This document shows positions 34,323 to 43,307 of a DNA stretch of 63,949 nt, piece after piece (the stretch's first letter is position 1; the number at the start of each line of letters is the position of its first letter). This stretch comes from Streptomyces sporangiiformans (lineage in GTDB: Bacteria > Actinomycetota > Actinomycetes > Streptomycetales > Streptomycetaceae), in the NCBI RefSeq assembly GCF_005768555.2, contig NZ_VCHX02000167.1:1-63949 (forward strand), given 5' to 3'. A program made the translations under genes and the position numbers. The notes beneath the pieces are model-generated. The model did not search any database, had not been told where the DNA came from, and saw only the letters and a list, made by a program, of their open reading frames with translations.

Positions 34323-35950
34323 GCGCGAGGATCCGGGACATGTACCGAAGGAACCGGAGGAGCTCCTTGCCCCGCCGCCGTTTCGCCGCCTGTGTGGCCC
34401 TCCTGGTGGCCATCTGTGCCCTGCTGCTCGTACCCGCCGGCACCGCGGCCGCTCACCCGCTCGGGAACTTCACCGTCAACCGTTACGACGGTCTCGTCGT
34501 CGGTCCCGAGAAGCTGCGGGTCGACCATGTGGAAGACCTCGCGGAGATCCCGGCGACCCAGGCCAAGCCCCAGATCGACAAGGTGGGCAAGGCGGACTGG
34601 GCACGGGAGCGGTGCGAGACGGCGGCCCGGAAGAGCCGGGTGACCGTGGGCGGGCGGCAGGTCGCGCTCACCGTCGGCGAGAGCAGCGCCCGCGTGCGGC
34701 CCGGGCAGGCGGGGCTGGACACCCTGCGGGTGGAGTGCCGTTGGACGGCGCCGCTGCCCGAGGGGAACGTCTCCCTGCGCTTCCACGGCTCCGCCGACAA
34801 CGGCCCAGGCTGGCGCGAGATCACCGCACGCGGCGACGAGATGACGCTCGCCTCCTCGGACGTTCCCCAGAAGTCCGTCTCCGGCGAACTGACCCGCTAC
34901 CCCGAGAAGTTGCTGTCGTCCCCGGAGGACACGGCGACCGCGTCCCTGCGTGCCCGCCCAGGTGGCGAAGCCCTCGACGAGGAGCAGTCCGACGCCCCGG
35001 CCGCCTCCGTACTGCCGCGCGGCGCCGACCGCTGGACCCGCGCCCTCGACTCACTGGTGGCCCGCCAAGACCTGAGCTTCGGCTTCGCGGCGCTCGCGTT
35101 CTCCATCGCCGTGCTGCTCGGCGCCATGCACGCCCTCGCCCCGGGCCACGGCAAGACGATCATGGCCGCCACGGCCGCCGCCCGCGGCACGGCCACCCTC
35201 CGCGACGTCCTGCCGCTGGCCGCCTCGGTGACCGTCACCCACACCCTCGGCGTGGTCGCCCTCGGTCTGCTCGTCGTCGCCGGTTCGGCGGCCGCCCCCT
35301 CGGTCATCGCCTGGCTGGGCGTGACCAGCGGCATCGTCGTCACCGTCGCGGGCGCCACCCTCGTACGCCGGGCTTGGCGCACACGGGGCCACGGGCACGG
35401 GCATGGACACAGCCACGGGCACGGTCACGGTCACGGTCACGGTCACGGTCACTCGCATGATCACGGCCACGGACACAGCCACAGTCATGGACACGGACAC
35501 AGCCACACGCACGGACACGACGAGGACCACGACAGCAGCCACAGCCACGACCACGGGCATGACCACGCCCATACCCACGGCCACTCCCACAGCCACACCC
35601 GACCCCCCACCCTCAAGGACACCCTGCTCCTCGGCTTCGCCGGAGGCCTCGTCCCCAGTCCCTCCGCGATCGTCGTCCTCGTCGGTGCCGCCGCGCTCGA
35701 CAAGGCCTGGTTCGGGCTGCTGCTCGTGCTGGCGTACGGCGCGGGGCTCGCGCTCACTCTCACGGCGGCCGGGTTCGCCGTGGTCAGGGTAGGCAGCCGG
35801 GTGTCGAAGGCCATCGAGAACGGCGCCCGGTGGTCGAGCGGGCGCACCGCCGGCCTGGTCCGGCGGTCCGCCCCGCTCGGCTCCGCGTTCGTGGTGGTGG
35901 CGCTCGGGGCGGGATTGGTGTTCAAGGGGGCGGCAACCGCGCTCGGTTGA
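34319..35950 (+). CDS. NicO/RcnA-like nickel/cobalt transporter with His-rich loop
   Basis: 543-aa membrane protein. Signal sequence (about 10-47), an extracytoplasmic domain (48-240) typical of actinobacterial members, then about six helices. HALAPGHGKT (near 271) is the metal-path motif of NicO/RcnA proteins. The loop 357-426 holds 33 histidines in 70 residues, in GH, SH and DH pairs, for metal binding. GTG 34319 overlaps the TPR stop; ATG 34340 is an alternative start. Direction of transport (efflux likely from RcnA) is inference. Confidence 0.9.
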   Translation: MSARIRDMYRRNRRSSLPRRRFAACVALLVAICALLLVPAGTAAAHPLGNFTVNRYDGLVVGPEKLRVDHVEDLAEIPATQAKPQIDKVGKADWARERCETAARKSRVTVGGRQVALTVGESSARVRPGQAGLDTLRVECRWTAPLPEGNVSLRFHGSADNGPGWREITARGDEMTLASSDVPQKSVSGELTRYPEKLLSSPEDTATASLRARPGGEALDEEQSDAPAASVLPRGADRWTRALDSLVARQDLSFGFAALAFSIAVLLGAMHALAPGHGKTIMAATAAARGTATLRDVLPLAASVTVTHTLGVVALGLLVVAGSAAAPSVIAWLGVTSGIVVTVAGATLVRRAWRTRGHGHGHGHSHGHGHGHGHGHGHSHDHGHGHSHSHGHGHSHTHGHDEDHDSSHSHDHGHDHAHTHGHSHSHTRPPTLKDTLLLGFAGGLVPSPSAIVVLVGAAALDKAWFGLLLVLAYGAGLALTLTAAGFAVVRVGSRVSKAIENGARWSSGRTAGLVRRSAPLGSAFVVVALGAGLVFKGAATALG

Positions 35951-35994
35951 GCTACTTTTGTTCTGAATCGTGCGGGTGCGAATGGGGGGCTTCC

Positions 35995-37671
35995 GTGTCC
36001 GAAGATCCGGGCAGTGAACGGGTGATCGCGGGGCGCTACCGACTGCTGTCCCCGCTGGGCGAGGGCGGGATGGGAACCGTGTGGCGCGCCCGTGACGAGG
36101 TGCTCCACCGCGAGGTCGCCGTCAAGGAGGTGCGCGCCCCGGCCGGGCTGCCGACCCCCGAGGTCGAGCGGATGTACGCCCGCCTGGAGCGCGAGGCGTG
36201 GGCGGCCGCCCGCGTCTCGAACCGGAACGTGGTGACGGTCTACGACGTGGCCATGGAGGAGGGCCGCCCCTGGATCGTGATGGAGCTGGTCCGCGGCCTC
36301 GCCCTCTCCGATCTCCTGGACGCCGAGGGCCCGTTGCCGCCGCAGCGCACCGCGCACATCGGCGCCGAGGTGCTGGCGGCCCTGCGCGCCGCGCACGAGG
36401 CCGGGGTGCTGCACCGCGATGTGAAGCCCGGCAATGTACTGATCGCGAACGACGGCCGCATCGTCCTCACCGACTTCGGCATCGCCATGGTCGAGGGGAG
36501 CTCCGCGCTCACCATGACCGGCGAGGTGATCGGCTCTCCCGAATTCCTGGCTCCGGAGCGGGCGTTGGGGCGTACGCCGGGTCCCGAGTCCGATCTGTGG
36601 TCGCTCGGTGTGCTGCTGTACGCGGCGGTGGAGGGCAGCTCGCCGTTCCGTCAGCACACCCCGCTGAGCACGCTGCGTGCGGTGGTCGACGAGGAGTTGC
36701 CGCCGCCGCGTCGCGCGGGCCCTCTGACGCCGATCATCGAGGGCCTGTTGCGCAAGGATCCGGCCGAGCGGCTCTCGGCCGAGTCCGCCGAGCGGGACCT
36801 GCGCCTGATCGGCGCGGGCGGCACGCCCCGTACGGGCTCCGCCGCCTACGCACCGACCGTCGCGGCCAACCCCCAGCCGTCACATCCCCAGCCGTCTCCT
36901 CCCCAGGCGGCCCCTCACCCGGCCCCACCGCGGCCCGCAGCCACGGCTTCCACGCCGTCGCGCACTCCGGCCGCCGCGACCACCACCGCGCAGCCCGCCC
37001 ACCCGCGCCGTGCCACGGTCGCCGTGATCGCGGGCATGGCCGCCCTGGCATTCGCCCTCGCGGGACTGACCTACGCCCTGATCAACCGTGGCGACGGAGG
37101 CAGCGGGGGCAACAGCGCCACTACCGGCGGCGGCTCCAACGGCGGGAGCTCCTCCGGCGGTTCGACGGACGGTGGCGACAACGACGGGAGCGGTGGGAGC
37201 GACGGAAGCGATGGGGGTGGCAGCGACGGCGGCACCATCACCGAGAGTTCCGGCACGACCGGCGACTCGACCACCGGCGGCGGGACGACCACTCCCCCTC
37301 CCCAGTCGGTCAAGGTCACCCTGACCGGGGCCAACACGCGGTACAGCGGCGCCTGCCCACCGCCCGGGGCGGAGGCACCCACGTTCACGGCGACCCTCAC
37401 GGTGGGCCGCGTCCCGGTGAAGGTCGACTACCGCTGGGTGACGAAGAGCGGCGAGCCGTCCGACCCGGGCTGGAAGACGCTCTCGTTCTCCGGCGGTGAC
37501 AAGTCCCAGCAGGTCAACCATGTGGAGACGACGTACGACGAGGACGGTACCTACGAGAACGAGATGAGTGTCGAGGTGCGCGGCCCGGTGCACACGACGT
37601 CCAACTCGGTGGCGTTCTCCGTGACGTGCGAGACGGAGACCCCGACGGGCGGGGCCTCCACTACGCAGTAG
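35995..37671 (+). CDS. Ser/Thr protein kinase with extracytoplasmic Ig-like sensor
   Basis: 558-aa Hanks-type kinase. Gly loop GEGGMGTVW (22-30), Lys44, HRDVKPGN (140-147), DFG (160-162) and APE-equivalent GSPEFLAPE are intact, so it should be active. After a Pro-rich juxtamembrane stretch, a helix (about 340-363) leads to a Gly/Ser/Asp-rich linker and a C-terminal beta domain (about 433-548) with two Cys likely bonded. It lacks PASTA repeats. GTG 35995 with GGGGGG upstream. It is 44 nt after the NicO gene and may belong to the same operon. Confidence 0.93.
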   Translation: MSEDPGSERVIAGRYRLLSPLGEGGMGTVWRARDEVLHREVAVKEVRAPAGLPTPEVERMYARLEREAWAAARVSNRNVVTVYDVAMEEGRPWIVMELVRGLALSDLLDAEGPLPPQRTAHIGAEVLAALRAAHEAGVLHRDVKPGNVLIANDGRIVLTDFGIAMVEGSSALTMTGEVIGSPEFLAPERALGRTPGPESDLWSLGVLLYAAVEGSSPFRQHTPLSTLRAVVDEELPPPRRAGPLTPIIEGLLRKDPAERLSAESAERDLRLIGAGGTPRTGSAAYAPTVAANPQPSHPQPSPPQAAPHPAPPRPAATASTPSRTPAAATTTAQPAHPRRATVAVIAGMAALAFALAGLTYALINRGDGGSGGNSATTGGGSNGGSSSGGSTDGGDNDGSGGSDGSDGGGSDGGTITESSGTTGDSTTGGGTTTPPPQSVKVTLTGANTRYSGACPPPGAEAPTFTATLTVGRVPVKVDYRWVTKSGEPSDPGWKTLSFSGGDKSQQVNHVETTYDEDGTYENEMSVEVRGPVHTTSNSVAFSVTCETETPTGGASTTQ

Positions 37672-37674
37672 CGC

Positions 37675-38484
37675 TCATGCCACGCGGTTGAGGACGGGCA
37701 GATATCCGCCGGACTGGCCGGCCGCGTTCGGGTGGTACGACTCGCCGATGTTCAGCCAGTTGACGCTGTGCAGCCAGGAGCTGCCCGAGCAGATCTCGTG
37801 TCCGGTGAAGGTGCTCCGGACGTCACCGAAGGTGAAGCCGTGGTCGGCGGCACGCTTGGCGATGGCGCTGTCCAGATAGTCGGCGGCGTTGTTGATCGCG
37901 GACCGCTCGCCCTCGGTGAGGCCGGCCACGCAACTGCCGTTCAGCTTGTAGAAGCGGGGGTAGCCCAGGACGACCACTTGGGCCGCCGGAGCCTTCGCAC
38001 TGATCGCCGAGTAGACGGTGTCGAGCCTGCCGGGCAGCGTCGAGTCGACGTACGCCTTCGCCGTGTTGATGCGGGCGATGCAGGACTGCTCGGACTGGAG
38101 CACACAGGTGGTCATGACGTCGGCGAAGCCGGCGTCGTTGCCGCCGATGGAGAGGGAGACCAGACCGGTGCCGGGGCCGAGCGGGCCCAGTTGGTTCGCC
38201 ACGACATCACTCGTACGAGCGCCCGAGCAGGCCGTGAAGTGGAACGACGAGGGTGAATGGGCAGCGGCCCAGAGGTACGGGTATGCCTTCGTACTGCGCT
38301 TGCAGTCACCGCTGGAGGCGATGTATCCGCCCGCACCGACGCCGGAGGAGTAGGAGTCGCCGAGGGCCACATAACCGGTGGCTGCGGCCGCTGGGGATGC
38401 CTGTGCCGCCGTGGCCCCGGTGAGGGCGAACGCGGCGGCGAGGAGGAGCGAGGTCACGGTTGCCGTGAGTCGGGAACGTCTCAT
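37675..38484 (-). CDS. Secreted SGNH/GDSL lipase-esterase
   Basis: 269-aa secreted hydrolase. Signal peptide ends about ATAAQA (28). GDSYSSG gives Ser44 as nucleophile; SIGGND supplies oxyanion residues; ESYHPNAAG carries the catalytic His. Six cysteines can form three disulphides. Very like the biochemically studied Streptomyces lipases of this class (I recall SCO1725 in S. coelicolor). GGGAGG lies 6 nt before ATG 38484. Convergent with the kinase gene, with only 3 nt between stops. Confidence 0.95.
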   Translation of the reverse strand: MRRSRLTATVTSLLLAAAFALTGATAAQASPAAAATGYVALGDSYSSGVGAGGYIASSGDCKRSTKAYPYLWAAAHSPSSFHFTACSGARTSDVVANQLGPLGPGTGLVSLSIGGNDAGFADVMTTCVLQSEQSCIARINTAKAYVDSTLPGRLDTVYSAISAKAPAAQVVVLGYPRFYKLNGSCVAGLTEGERSAINNAADYLDSAIAKRAADHGFTFGDVRSTFTGHEICSGSSWLHSVNWLNIGESYHPNAAGQSGGYLPVLNRVA

Positions 38485-38520
38485 GGAACCTCCCTTTAGC
38501 AGGATCTCTGCCGTAACTTT

Positions 38521-38542
38521 CGTAGCGGCTACGCGCGTTGAC
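38521..38542. promoter_or_regulatory. Lipase upstream palindrome and 12-mer
   Basis: CGTAGC-G-GCTACG (38521-38533, perfect) runs into ACGCGCGTTGAC (38531-38542), 37-58 nt before the lipase start. The same 12-mer occurs upstream of the secreted protease at 62404-62415 in the same orientation relative to its gene. Confidence 0.45.
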
Positions 38543-38770
38543 AGGAAATGTCCATGCCAAGACTTTTCAGGACCGACCGGGAGTCATCGACGCGTTCACC
38601 GTGTACTTCGTTTCCTACCCATGACTAAGACATGACAAAGCTGCGTCGCGCCCCCAACTCCCTTGAGCCCGCCTGCCGCGGGCACGTGACACTTCCGCGT
38701 CTTGACGGCCGGACGCCCGCTGCGCCACATTGAAGCCCGGCATCCGGCGCGTCGGGGGGCAAAGTCGCCA

Positions 38771-39196
38771 ATGCAGACCTTAAGGCTCAAGTCATCTTCA
38801 TCAGACAGCGGCGGGCCGCCGCGACAGGATCCGGGGAGGGACCTGTTGCCGCTGCTCGCGGGAGCCGCGGCGGCCATCGCGGGCGTCGGTGCGGTGCTCG
38901 CACTCATCGATGTGAACTCACCGCTGCGCGCCCCGTTCACGCTCTTCTTCCTGCTGGCCGCGCCCGGTACGGCGGTCGCGGCCGCACTGCGCGGGCTGGA
39001 ACCGTTCGGCCGGACCGTGGCGTCTCTGGCAGCGGCGATAGCCGTCAATCTCCTGGTCGCCCAGGGCATGCTGGCCGTGCACCGGTGGTCGGTCCGGGGC
39101 GGGATCGTGGCCGTCGCCGCGCTCAGCTCACTCATTCTCCTGCTGGTCCTGGTACGGCGACTGCGTGGCCGTACAGCGAGAAGACGGGCATCCTGA
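38771..39196 (+). CDS. Small polytopic membrane protein
   Basis: 141-aa protein with about four hydrophobic helices (LLPLLAGAAAAIAGVGAVLA, FTLFFLLAAPGTAVAAAL, and two more) and a basic C-terminal tail. No named family is recognised. Start ATG 38771 follows GGGGGG at 11 nt. The next gene starts 2 nt after its stop, so it heads the glycan-assembly cluster and may anchor or assist it. Confidence 0.75.
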   Translation: MQTLRLKSSSSDSGGPPRQDPGRDLLPLLAGAAAAIAGVGAVLALIDVNSPLRAPFTLFFLLAAPGTAVAAALRGLEPFGRTVASLAAAIAVNLLVAQGMLAVHRWSVRGGIVAVAALSSLILLLVLVRRLRGRTARRRAS

Positions 39197-39197
39197 C

Positions 39198-40319
39198 GTG
39201 GACATCCATGTGTACCGTCCCGGTCAACTGACCGCCGCCGACCGGGCGGCGTGGACGTCACTGCAGTCCAAGGCCCACCTCAACGGCTCGCCCGAGCTGG
39301 CGAACCCGTTCCTGTCCCCGGAGTTCACGCTCGCGGTGGGACGCTGCCGGCGAGGCGTGCGCATCGCGGTCGTCAGAGAGAGCGGAGAGCCGGCGGCCTT
39401 CTTCCCGTTCCAGCGGACCACCACCGGCGTCGGACGGGCCATCGGTCTCGGCGTCTCGGACTGCCAGGGCCTGGTGCACCGGCCCGGCTTCACGTGGGAC
39501 GCGCGGGATCTGCTGCGGGCCTGCGGGCTGGCGGTGTGGGAGTTCGACCACCTGGCGGAGGGCCAGACGCCGTTCGAGGCCGAGGCCTCCGGTACGTTCC
39601 CGTCCCCCGTCATGGACGTCGACCAGGGATACGAGGCCTATCTGGGCCGACTGCGGGCCCAGTCGCCGAAGTTCACGAGGACGACACTCGCCAAGGAGCG
39701 CAAGCTCGGCCGTGACCACGGCGAGTTGCGCTATGTGCACGACGAGCGCGATCCCGCGGCACTGCGCACCCTCATGGAGTGGAAGTCGGCGCAGTACCGC
39801 AGAACCGGGCGCAGTGACCGCTTCGCGCACCCCTGGATCACCCGGCTGGTGCACCAGCTCTTCCACACCCGTTCCGAGCCGTTCGCGGGGATCCTGTCGG
39901 TGCTCTACGCGGACGGCAAGCCGGTCGCCGCACACTTCGGACTGCGTTCCGAGCGGGTGCTGGCGTGCTGGTTCCCGGCGTACGACCCGGCGTTCTCGAA
40001 GTACTCCCCCGGTCTTGTCCTGCATCTGCGCATGGCCGAGGCGGCCGCCGCCGACGGCATCGCCTATCTGGATCTGGGCCGGGGGCAGAAGGAATACAAG
40101 GACTCCCTGAAGACACGTGAACTCACCGTGTCCGAGGGGTGGGTGACGCGCCGCCATCCGGTGGCGCTCGGGCACCGGGCGCGACGCGCTCCGGTCCGGG
40201 CGTTGCGGAACGCGGTGCTGGCGCGGCCGGAGCTGTTGGAGCCGGCCGACAAAATACTCAAACGGATGGGCAAAATCCGCTCGAGTGGTCAGGTAACGTC
40301 CAAAACAACGAAAATGTGA
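39198..40319 (+). CDS. GNAT/FemAB-like acyltransferase (BioF2/CelD type)
   Basis: 373-aa cytoplasmic protein. The central and C-terminal part (about 140-330) has the BioF2-like acetyltransferase pattern: SPKFTRTTLAKERKLGRDHG, then LSVLYADGKPVAAHFGLRS, and YLDLGRGQKEYKDS near 300. These proteins, including CelD, occur in exopolysaccharide loci and acylate sugars or link amino acids. GTG 39198 is chosen, 1 nt after the previous stop; GTG-type starts further up overlap that gene. A weak ribosome site suggests coupling. Confidence 0.88.
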   Translation: MDIHVYRPGQLTAADRAAWTSLQSKAHLNGSPELANPFLSPEFTLAVGRCRRGVRIAVVRESGEPAAFFPFQRTTTGVGRAIGLGVSDCQGLVHRPGFTWDARDLLRACGLAVWEFDHLAEGQTPFEAEASGTFPSPVMDVDQGYEAYLGRLRAQSPKFTRTTLAKERKLGRDHGELRYVHDERDPAALRTLMEWKSAQYRRTGRSDRFAHPWITRLVHQLFHTRSEPFAGILSVLYADGKPVAAHFGLRSERVLACWFPAYDPAFSKYSPGLVLHLRMAEAAAADGIAYLDLGRGQKEYKDSLKTRELTVSEGWVTRRHPVALGHRARRAPVRALRNAVLARPELLEPADKILKRMGKIRSSGQVTSKTTKM

Positions 40320-40652
40320 GGTCTCGTTCCAGGTCTTGCCATAGGGACTGAATCATCAATATCGTCGTACATCCACCCGCATCGGCCCATCAGTAGCGGC
40401 TCTAGGGGAGGGCTCAAGGACCGCGATGGGTTCCGGCGCGGGGCGCGGTAGGGGGGTGCCGTGCTCGGTGACCACATCCGTATCGAGCCGTGCCGCGAGA
40501 CCGACTTTGCCCGTCGGCCAGTTTTGCCAGCTCACCCGGCGTACACGGAGATCCATTTCGGCATGCCGTAAGTGAGAACCCCCCTTTCGAACCGGACACA
40601 ATGCCGGACCGCCCAGGGGCGGGCGGTCCACCGGACGAGAGGGACCAGACTC
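40320..40652. other. Intergenic leader within the glycan cluster
   Basis: 333 bp without a convincing gene. It contains a more AT-rich stretch (around 40350-40375) that may be promoter DNA and, near its end, the 9-bp hairpin annotated separately. It probably gives the glycosyltransferase block its own promoter and a regulated 5' leader. Confidence 0.5.
40606..40629 (+). promoter_or_regulatory. Hairpin in the 5' leader of the glycosyltransferase operon
   Basis: GGACCGCCC-AGGGGC-GGGCGGTCC, perfect 9-bp stem with a 6-nt loop, 7 nt before the GAGAGGGA ribosome site of the gene at 40653. The place suggests control of read-through or translation. It lacks a T run. Confidence 0.55.
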
Positions 40653-41474
40653 ATGAGTTCTTTTCTGCGCCCGGCGGTTTCGGGTCAGGATCCGTCGTTG
40701 GCCACCAAGAAGTACCGGCCCATCTCATCTCACCTGGCCATCGCGCCTCCGGTGAGTGTCGTGATTCCCGCCATGAACGAGGCGGAGAATCTTCCCTATG
40801 TCTTCAAGACGCTGCCCGACTGGATCCACGAAGTCGTGCTCGTCGATGGCAATTCCACGGACGACACCGTCGCGGTGGCGCGTGATCTGTGGCCGGACGT
40901 CAAGGTGGTGAAGCAGCTCGGAAAGGGCAAAGGGGATGCCCTGATCACCGGGTTCGCGGCGTCCACCGGCGACATCATCGTGATGGTCGACGCGGACGGC
41001 TCGGCCGACGGCCAGGAAATCGTGTCGTACGTCTCCGCGCTGGTCTCCGGCGCGGACTTCGCGAAGGGGTCGCGGTTCGCCAACGGCGGCGGCACGGACG
41101 ACATGACGCCCATCCGCAAGCTGGGCAACTGGGCGCTGTGCACGGCCGTCAACCGCAAGTTCGGCGCGCGCTACACCGACCTCTGCTACGGCTACAACGC
41201 GTTCTGGCGGCACTGCCTCGACAAGATCGACCTCGACTGCACCGGCTTCGAGGTGGAGACCCTGATGAACATCCGGGTGGTCAAGGCCGGGCTGAAGGTC
41301 CAGGAGATTCCGAGCCATGAGTATCTGCGGATCCACGGCGCGAGCAATCTCCGAGCCGTCCGGGACGGGCTGCGGGTCCTCAAGGTGATCCTCAAGGAGC
41401 GCTCCAACCGCCGTTCGCTGCGCCGCCGTCCTCACACGGTCGCGCTCCACACCACCCGGGGAGAGATGTCTTGA
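40653..41474 (+). CDS. Glycosyltransferase family 2 (DPM1/DPG-synthase like)
   Basis: 273-aa GT-A enzyme. PPVSVVIPAMNEAENLP begins the nucleotide-binding fold; VDADGSADGQE has the metal-binding DxD-type acids. The layout (small, soluble, EVETLMNIRVVKAG) resembles polyprenyl-phosphate sugar synthases that make lipid-linked donors. ATG 40653 with GAGAGGGA upstream. Overlaps the next glycosyltransferase at TTGA. It may supply donor sugar to the GT-C part of the fusion protein two genes on (inference). Confidence 0.92.
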   Translation: MSSFLRPAVSGQDPSLATKKYRPISSHLAIAPPVSVVIPAMNEAENLPYVFKTLPDWIHEVVLVDGNSTDDTVAVARDLWPDVKVVKQLGKGKGDALITGFAASTGDIIVMVDADGSADGQEIVSYVSALVSGADFAKGSRFANGGGTDDMTPIRKLGNWALCTAVNRKFGARYTDLCYGYNAFWRHCLDKIDLDCTGFEVETLMNIRVVKAGLKVQEIPSHEYLRIHGASNLRAVRDGLRVLKVILKERSNRRSLRRRPHTVALHTTRGEMS

Positions 41475-42475
41475 GCTCACCCGACATCTCCGTGGTGATC
41501 TGCGTCTACACCGAGGACCGCTGGGAGGACATCCTGGCGGCGGTCTCCTCGGTGCGGGCGCAGTCCCACCCGGCCCTGGAGACGCTCCTGGTCGTGGACC
41601 ACAACCAGGCGCTCCTGGACCGGCTTTCCCAGGAGTACAAGGAGACGCGGGAGGTCCGGGTGCTCGCCAACGCGGGCCCCCGAGGCCTGTCCGCCGGCCG
41701 CAACACCGGCATCGCCGCCTCGTACGGCGAGGTCATCGCGTTCCTGGACGACGACGCGGTGGCCGAGCGCGACTGGCTGCGCCACTTCGCGGCGGCGTAC
41801 GCGGACCCGCGGGTGATGGCCGTCGGCGGCCGGACGATGCCGGTCTGGGCCTCGGGCCGCCGGCCCGCCTGGTTTCCGGAGGAGTTCGACTGGGTCGTGG
41901 GCTGCACGTACAAGGGCCTGCCTCCGGGGCGCGTACCGGTGCGCAACGTGCTCGGCGGCAACGCCTCGTTCCGCCGTACGGCGTTCGACGCGGCGGGCGG
42001 CTTCGCGACCGGCATCGGGCGCGACGGCGACAAGCGGCCGCTGGGCTGCGAGGAGACGGAGCTGTGCATCCGTCTCACCCGCGCCAGGCCGGACGCGATC
42101 CTGCTGATCGACGACCGCGCGGTGATCCACCACCGGGTGCCGGCGGCACGTGAGCACTTCGCGTACTTCCGCACGCGCACGTACGCGGAGGGGCTGTCGA
42201 AGGCGCTGGTCGCCCGGAGTGTCGGGGCCGACAAGGGACTTGAGTCCGAGCGCCGCTACACCACGCGCGTACTGCCCGCCGGAGTCGCCCGGGGGCTGCG
42301 GGACGCGCTGCTCGCCCGCCCCGGCGGCGCGGGCCGGGCCGCCGCGATCGTGGCCGGAGTGGTGACCGCGGCGGGTGGGTACGTACTCGGGAGCGTCCGG
42401 GCGCGCAGGGGTGGCCCCACCTTCTCCGTGGTGGAGATCGAGGGGGTCCCGGGCGACGAGGGGGCAGCGGCATGA
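41471..42475 (+). CDS. Glycosyltransferase family 2
   Basis: 334-aa GT-A enzyme. SPDISVVICVYTEDR opens the fold, ANAGPRGLSAGRNTG and VIAFLDDDAVAERDW give the nucleotide and DxD sites, and RNVLGGNASFRR with CEETELCIRL complete the acceptor side. TTG 41471 overlaps the preceding stop and has GGGGAG at a good distance. A hydrophobic stretch near 285-310 may bind membrane. Adds a sugar during glycan assembly. Confidence 0.93.
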   Translation: MSSPDISVVICVYTEDRWEDILAAVSSVRAQSHPALETLLVVDHNQALLDRLSQEYKETREVRVLANAGPRGLSAGRNTGIAASYGEVIAFLDDDAVAERDWLRHFAAAYADPRVMAVGGRTMPVWASGRRPAWFPEEFDWVVGCTYKGLPPGRVPVRNVLGGNASFRRTAFDAAGGFATGIGRDGDKRPLGCEETELCIRLTRARPDAILLIDDRAVIHHRVPAAREHFAYFRTRTYAEGLSKALVARSVGADKGLESERRYTTRVLPAGVARGLRDALLARPGGAGRAAAIVAGVVTAAGGYVLGSVRARRGGPTFSVVEIEGVPGDEGAAA

Positions 42476-42512
42476 GCGGTACGCGTATGTGCGGGACCCG
42501 GGGTGATGTCCG

Positions 42513-43307
42513 ATGAACGCCCCGGTGCCCATCCTCATGTACCACGCCGTCTCGACCGCACCCAACGACGCCACACGGGCCCTGTCCGTGGCGCCCGAGG
42601 CGTTCGCCGAGCAGATCGCCCTGATCGACGACCTCGGGTTCACTCCCGTCAGCACCGCCCAGCTGGCGCAGTGGTGGCGCGCCACGGGACCGCTGCCCGA
42701 CCGTCCCGTGCTCATCACCTTCGACGACGGCTACGAAGGCGTGCACCGGCACGCGCTGCCCGTGCTCGCCAAGCACGGCTTCGCGTCCACACTGTTCGTC
42801 TCGACGGGCTGGCTGCGCGGCACGTACGACACCGGGGGCGGCCTGGACACGATGCTCGACTGGGACCAGGTGCGCGAGCTCGCGGGCGAGGGCGTCGAGA
42901 TCGGCGGCCACAGCCACACGCACCCTCAGCTCGACCAGCTCACGGACGACGCGCTCCGGTTCGAGCTGACGCGCTGCAGGGAGATCGTCGCGGACGAACT
43001 GGGCACCGCGCCCGTCTCCTTCGCGTACCCCTATGGCTATTCCAGCCGCCGGGTGCGCGAGGCCGTGCGCGAGGCGGGATACGCGCAGGCGCTGGCAGTC
43101 GGCAACGCCCTGGCCCGCAGGCGCCAGGGGCCGTACGCGCTGCAGCGCGTCACCGTCCACCGCAACACCGGCATCGAGGAGTTCGAGCGGCTCGTCGAGG
43201 GCCGCGCCATCGCCCGTAACTTCGCCAGGGACCGTGCCCTCACCAAGGGGTACGCCATGGTCCGAAGAGCACGACAGGTCCGGAAGGCCATCCGTTCCCG
43301 TGTCTGA
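42513..43307 (+). CDS. Polysaccharide deacetylase family protein
   Basis: 264-aa NodB-fold (CE4) protein. TFDDGYEG (Asp71, Asp72) and the metal pair in GGHSHTHPQL (His133, His137), with the FAYPYGY motif near 170, form the active site. No signal peptide, so it either acts inside or rides a nonclassical route; CE4 proteins usually deacetylate GlcNAc-type polymers. GGGGTG precedes ATG 42513. Its end overlaps the fusion gene by 8 nt. Confidence 0.93.
   Translation: MNAPVPILMYHAVSTAPNDATRALSVAPEAFAEQIALIDDLGFTPVSTAQLAQWWRATGPLPDRPVLITFDDGYEGVHRHALPVLAKHGFASTLFVSTGWLRGTYDTGGGLDTMLDWDQVRELAGEGVEIGGHSHTHPQLDQLTDDALRFELTRCREIVADELGTAPVSFAYPYGYSSRRVREAVREAGYAQALAVGNALARRRQGPYALQRVTVHRNTGIEEFERLVEGRAIARNFARDRALTKGYAMVRRARQVRKAIRSRV

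Noticed and set aside
35388..35600. Regular CAC/GGN repeats that look like a minisatellite or CRISPR
   Set aside because: They are codons for the His-rich loop of the NicO transporter in an uninterrupted frame; no unique spacers.
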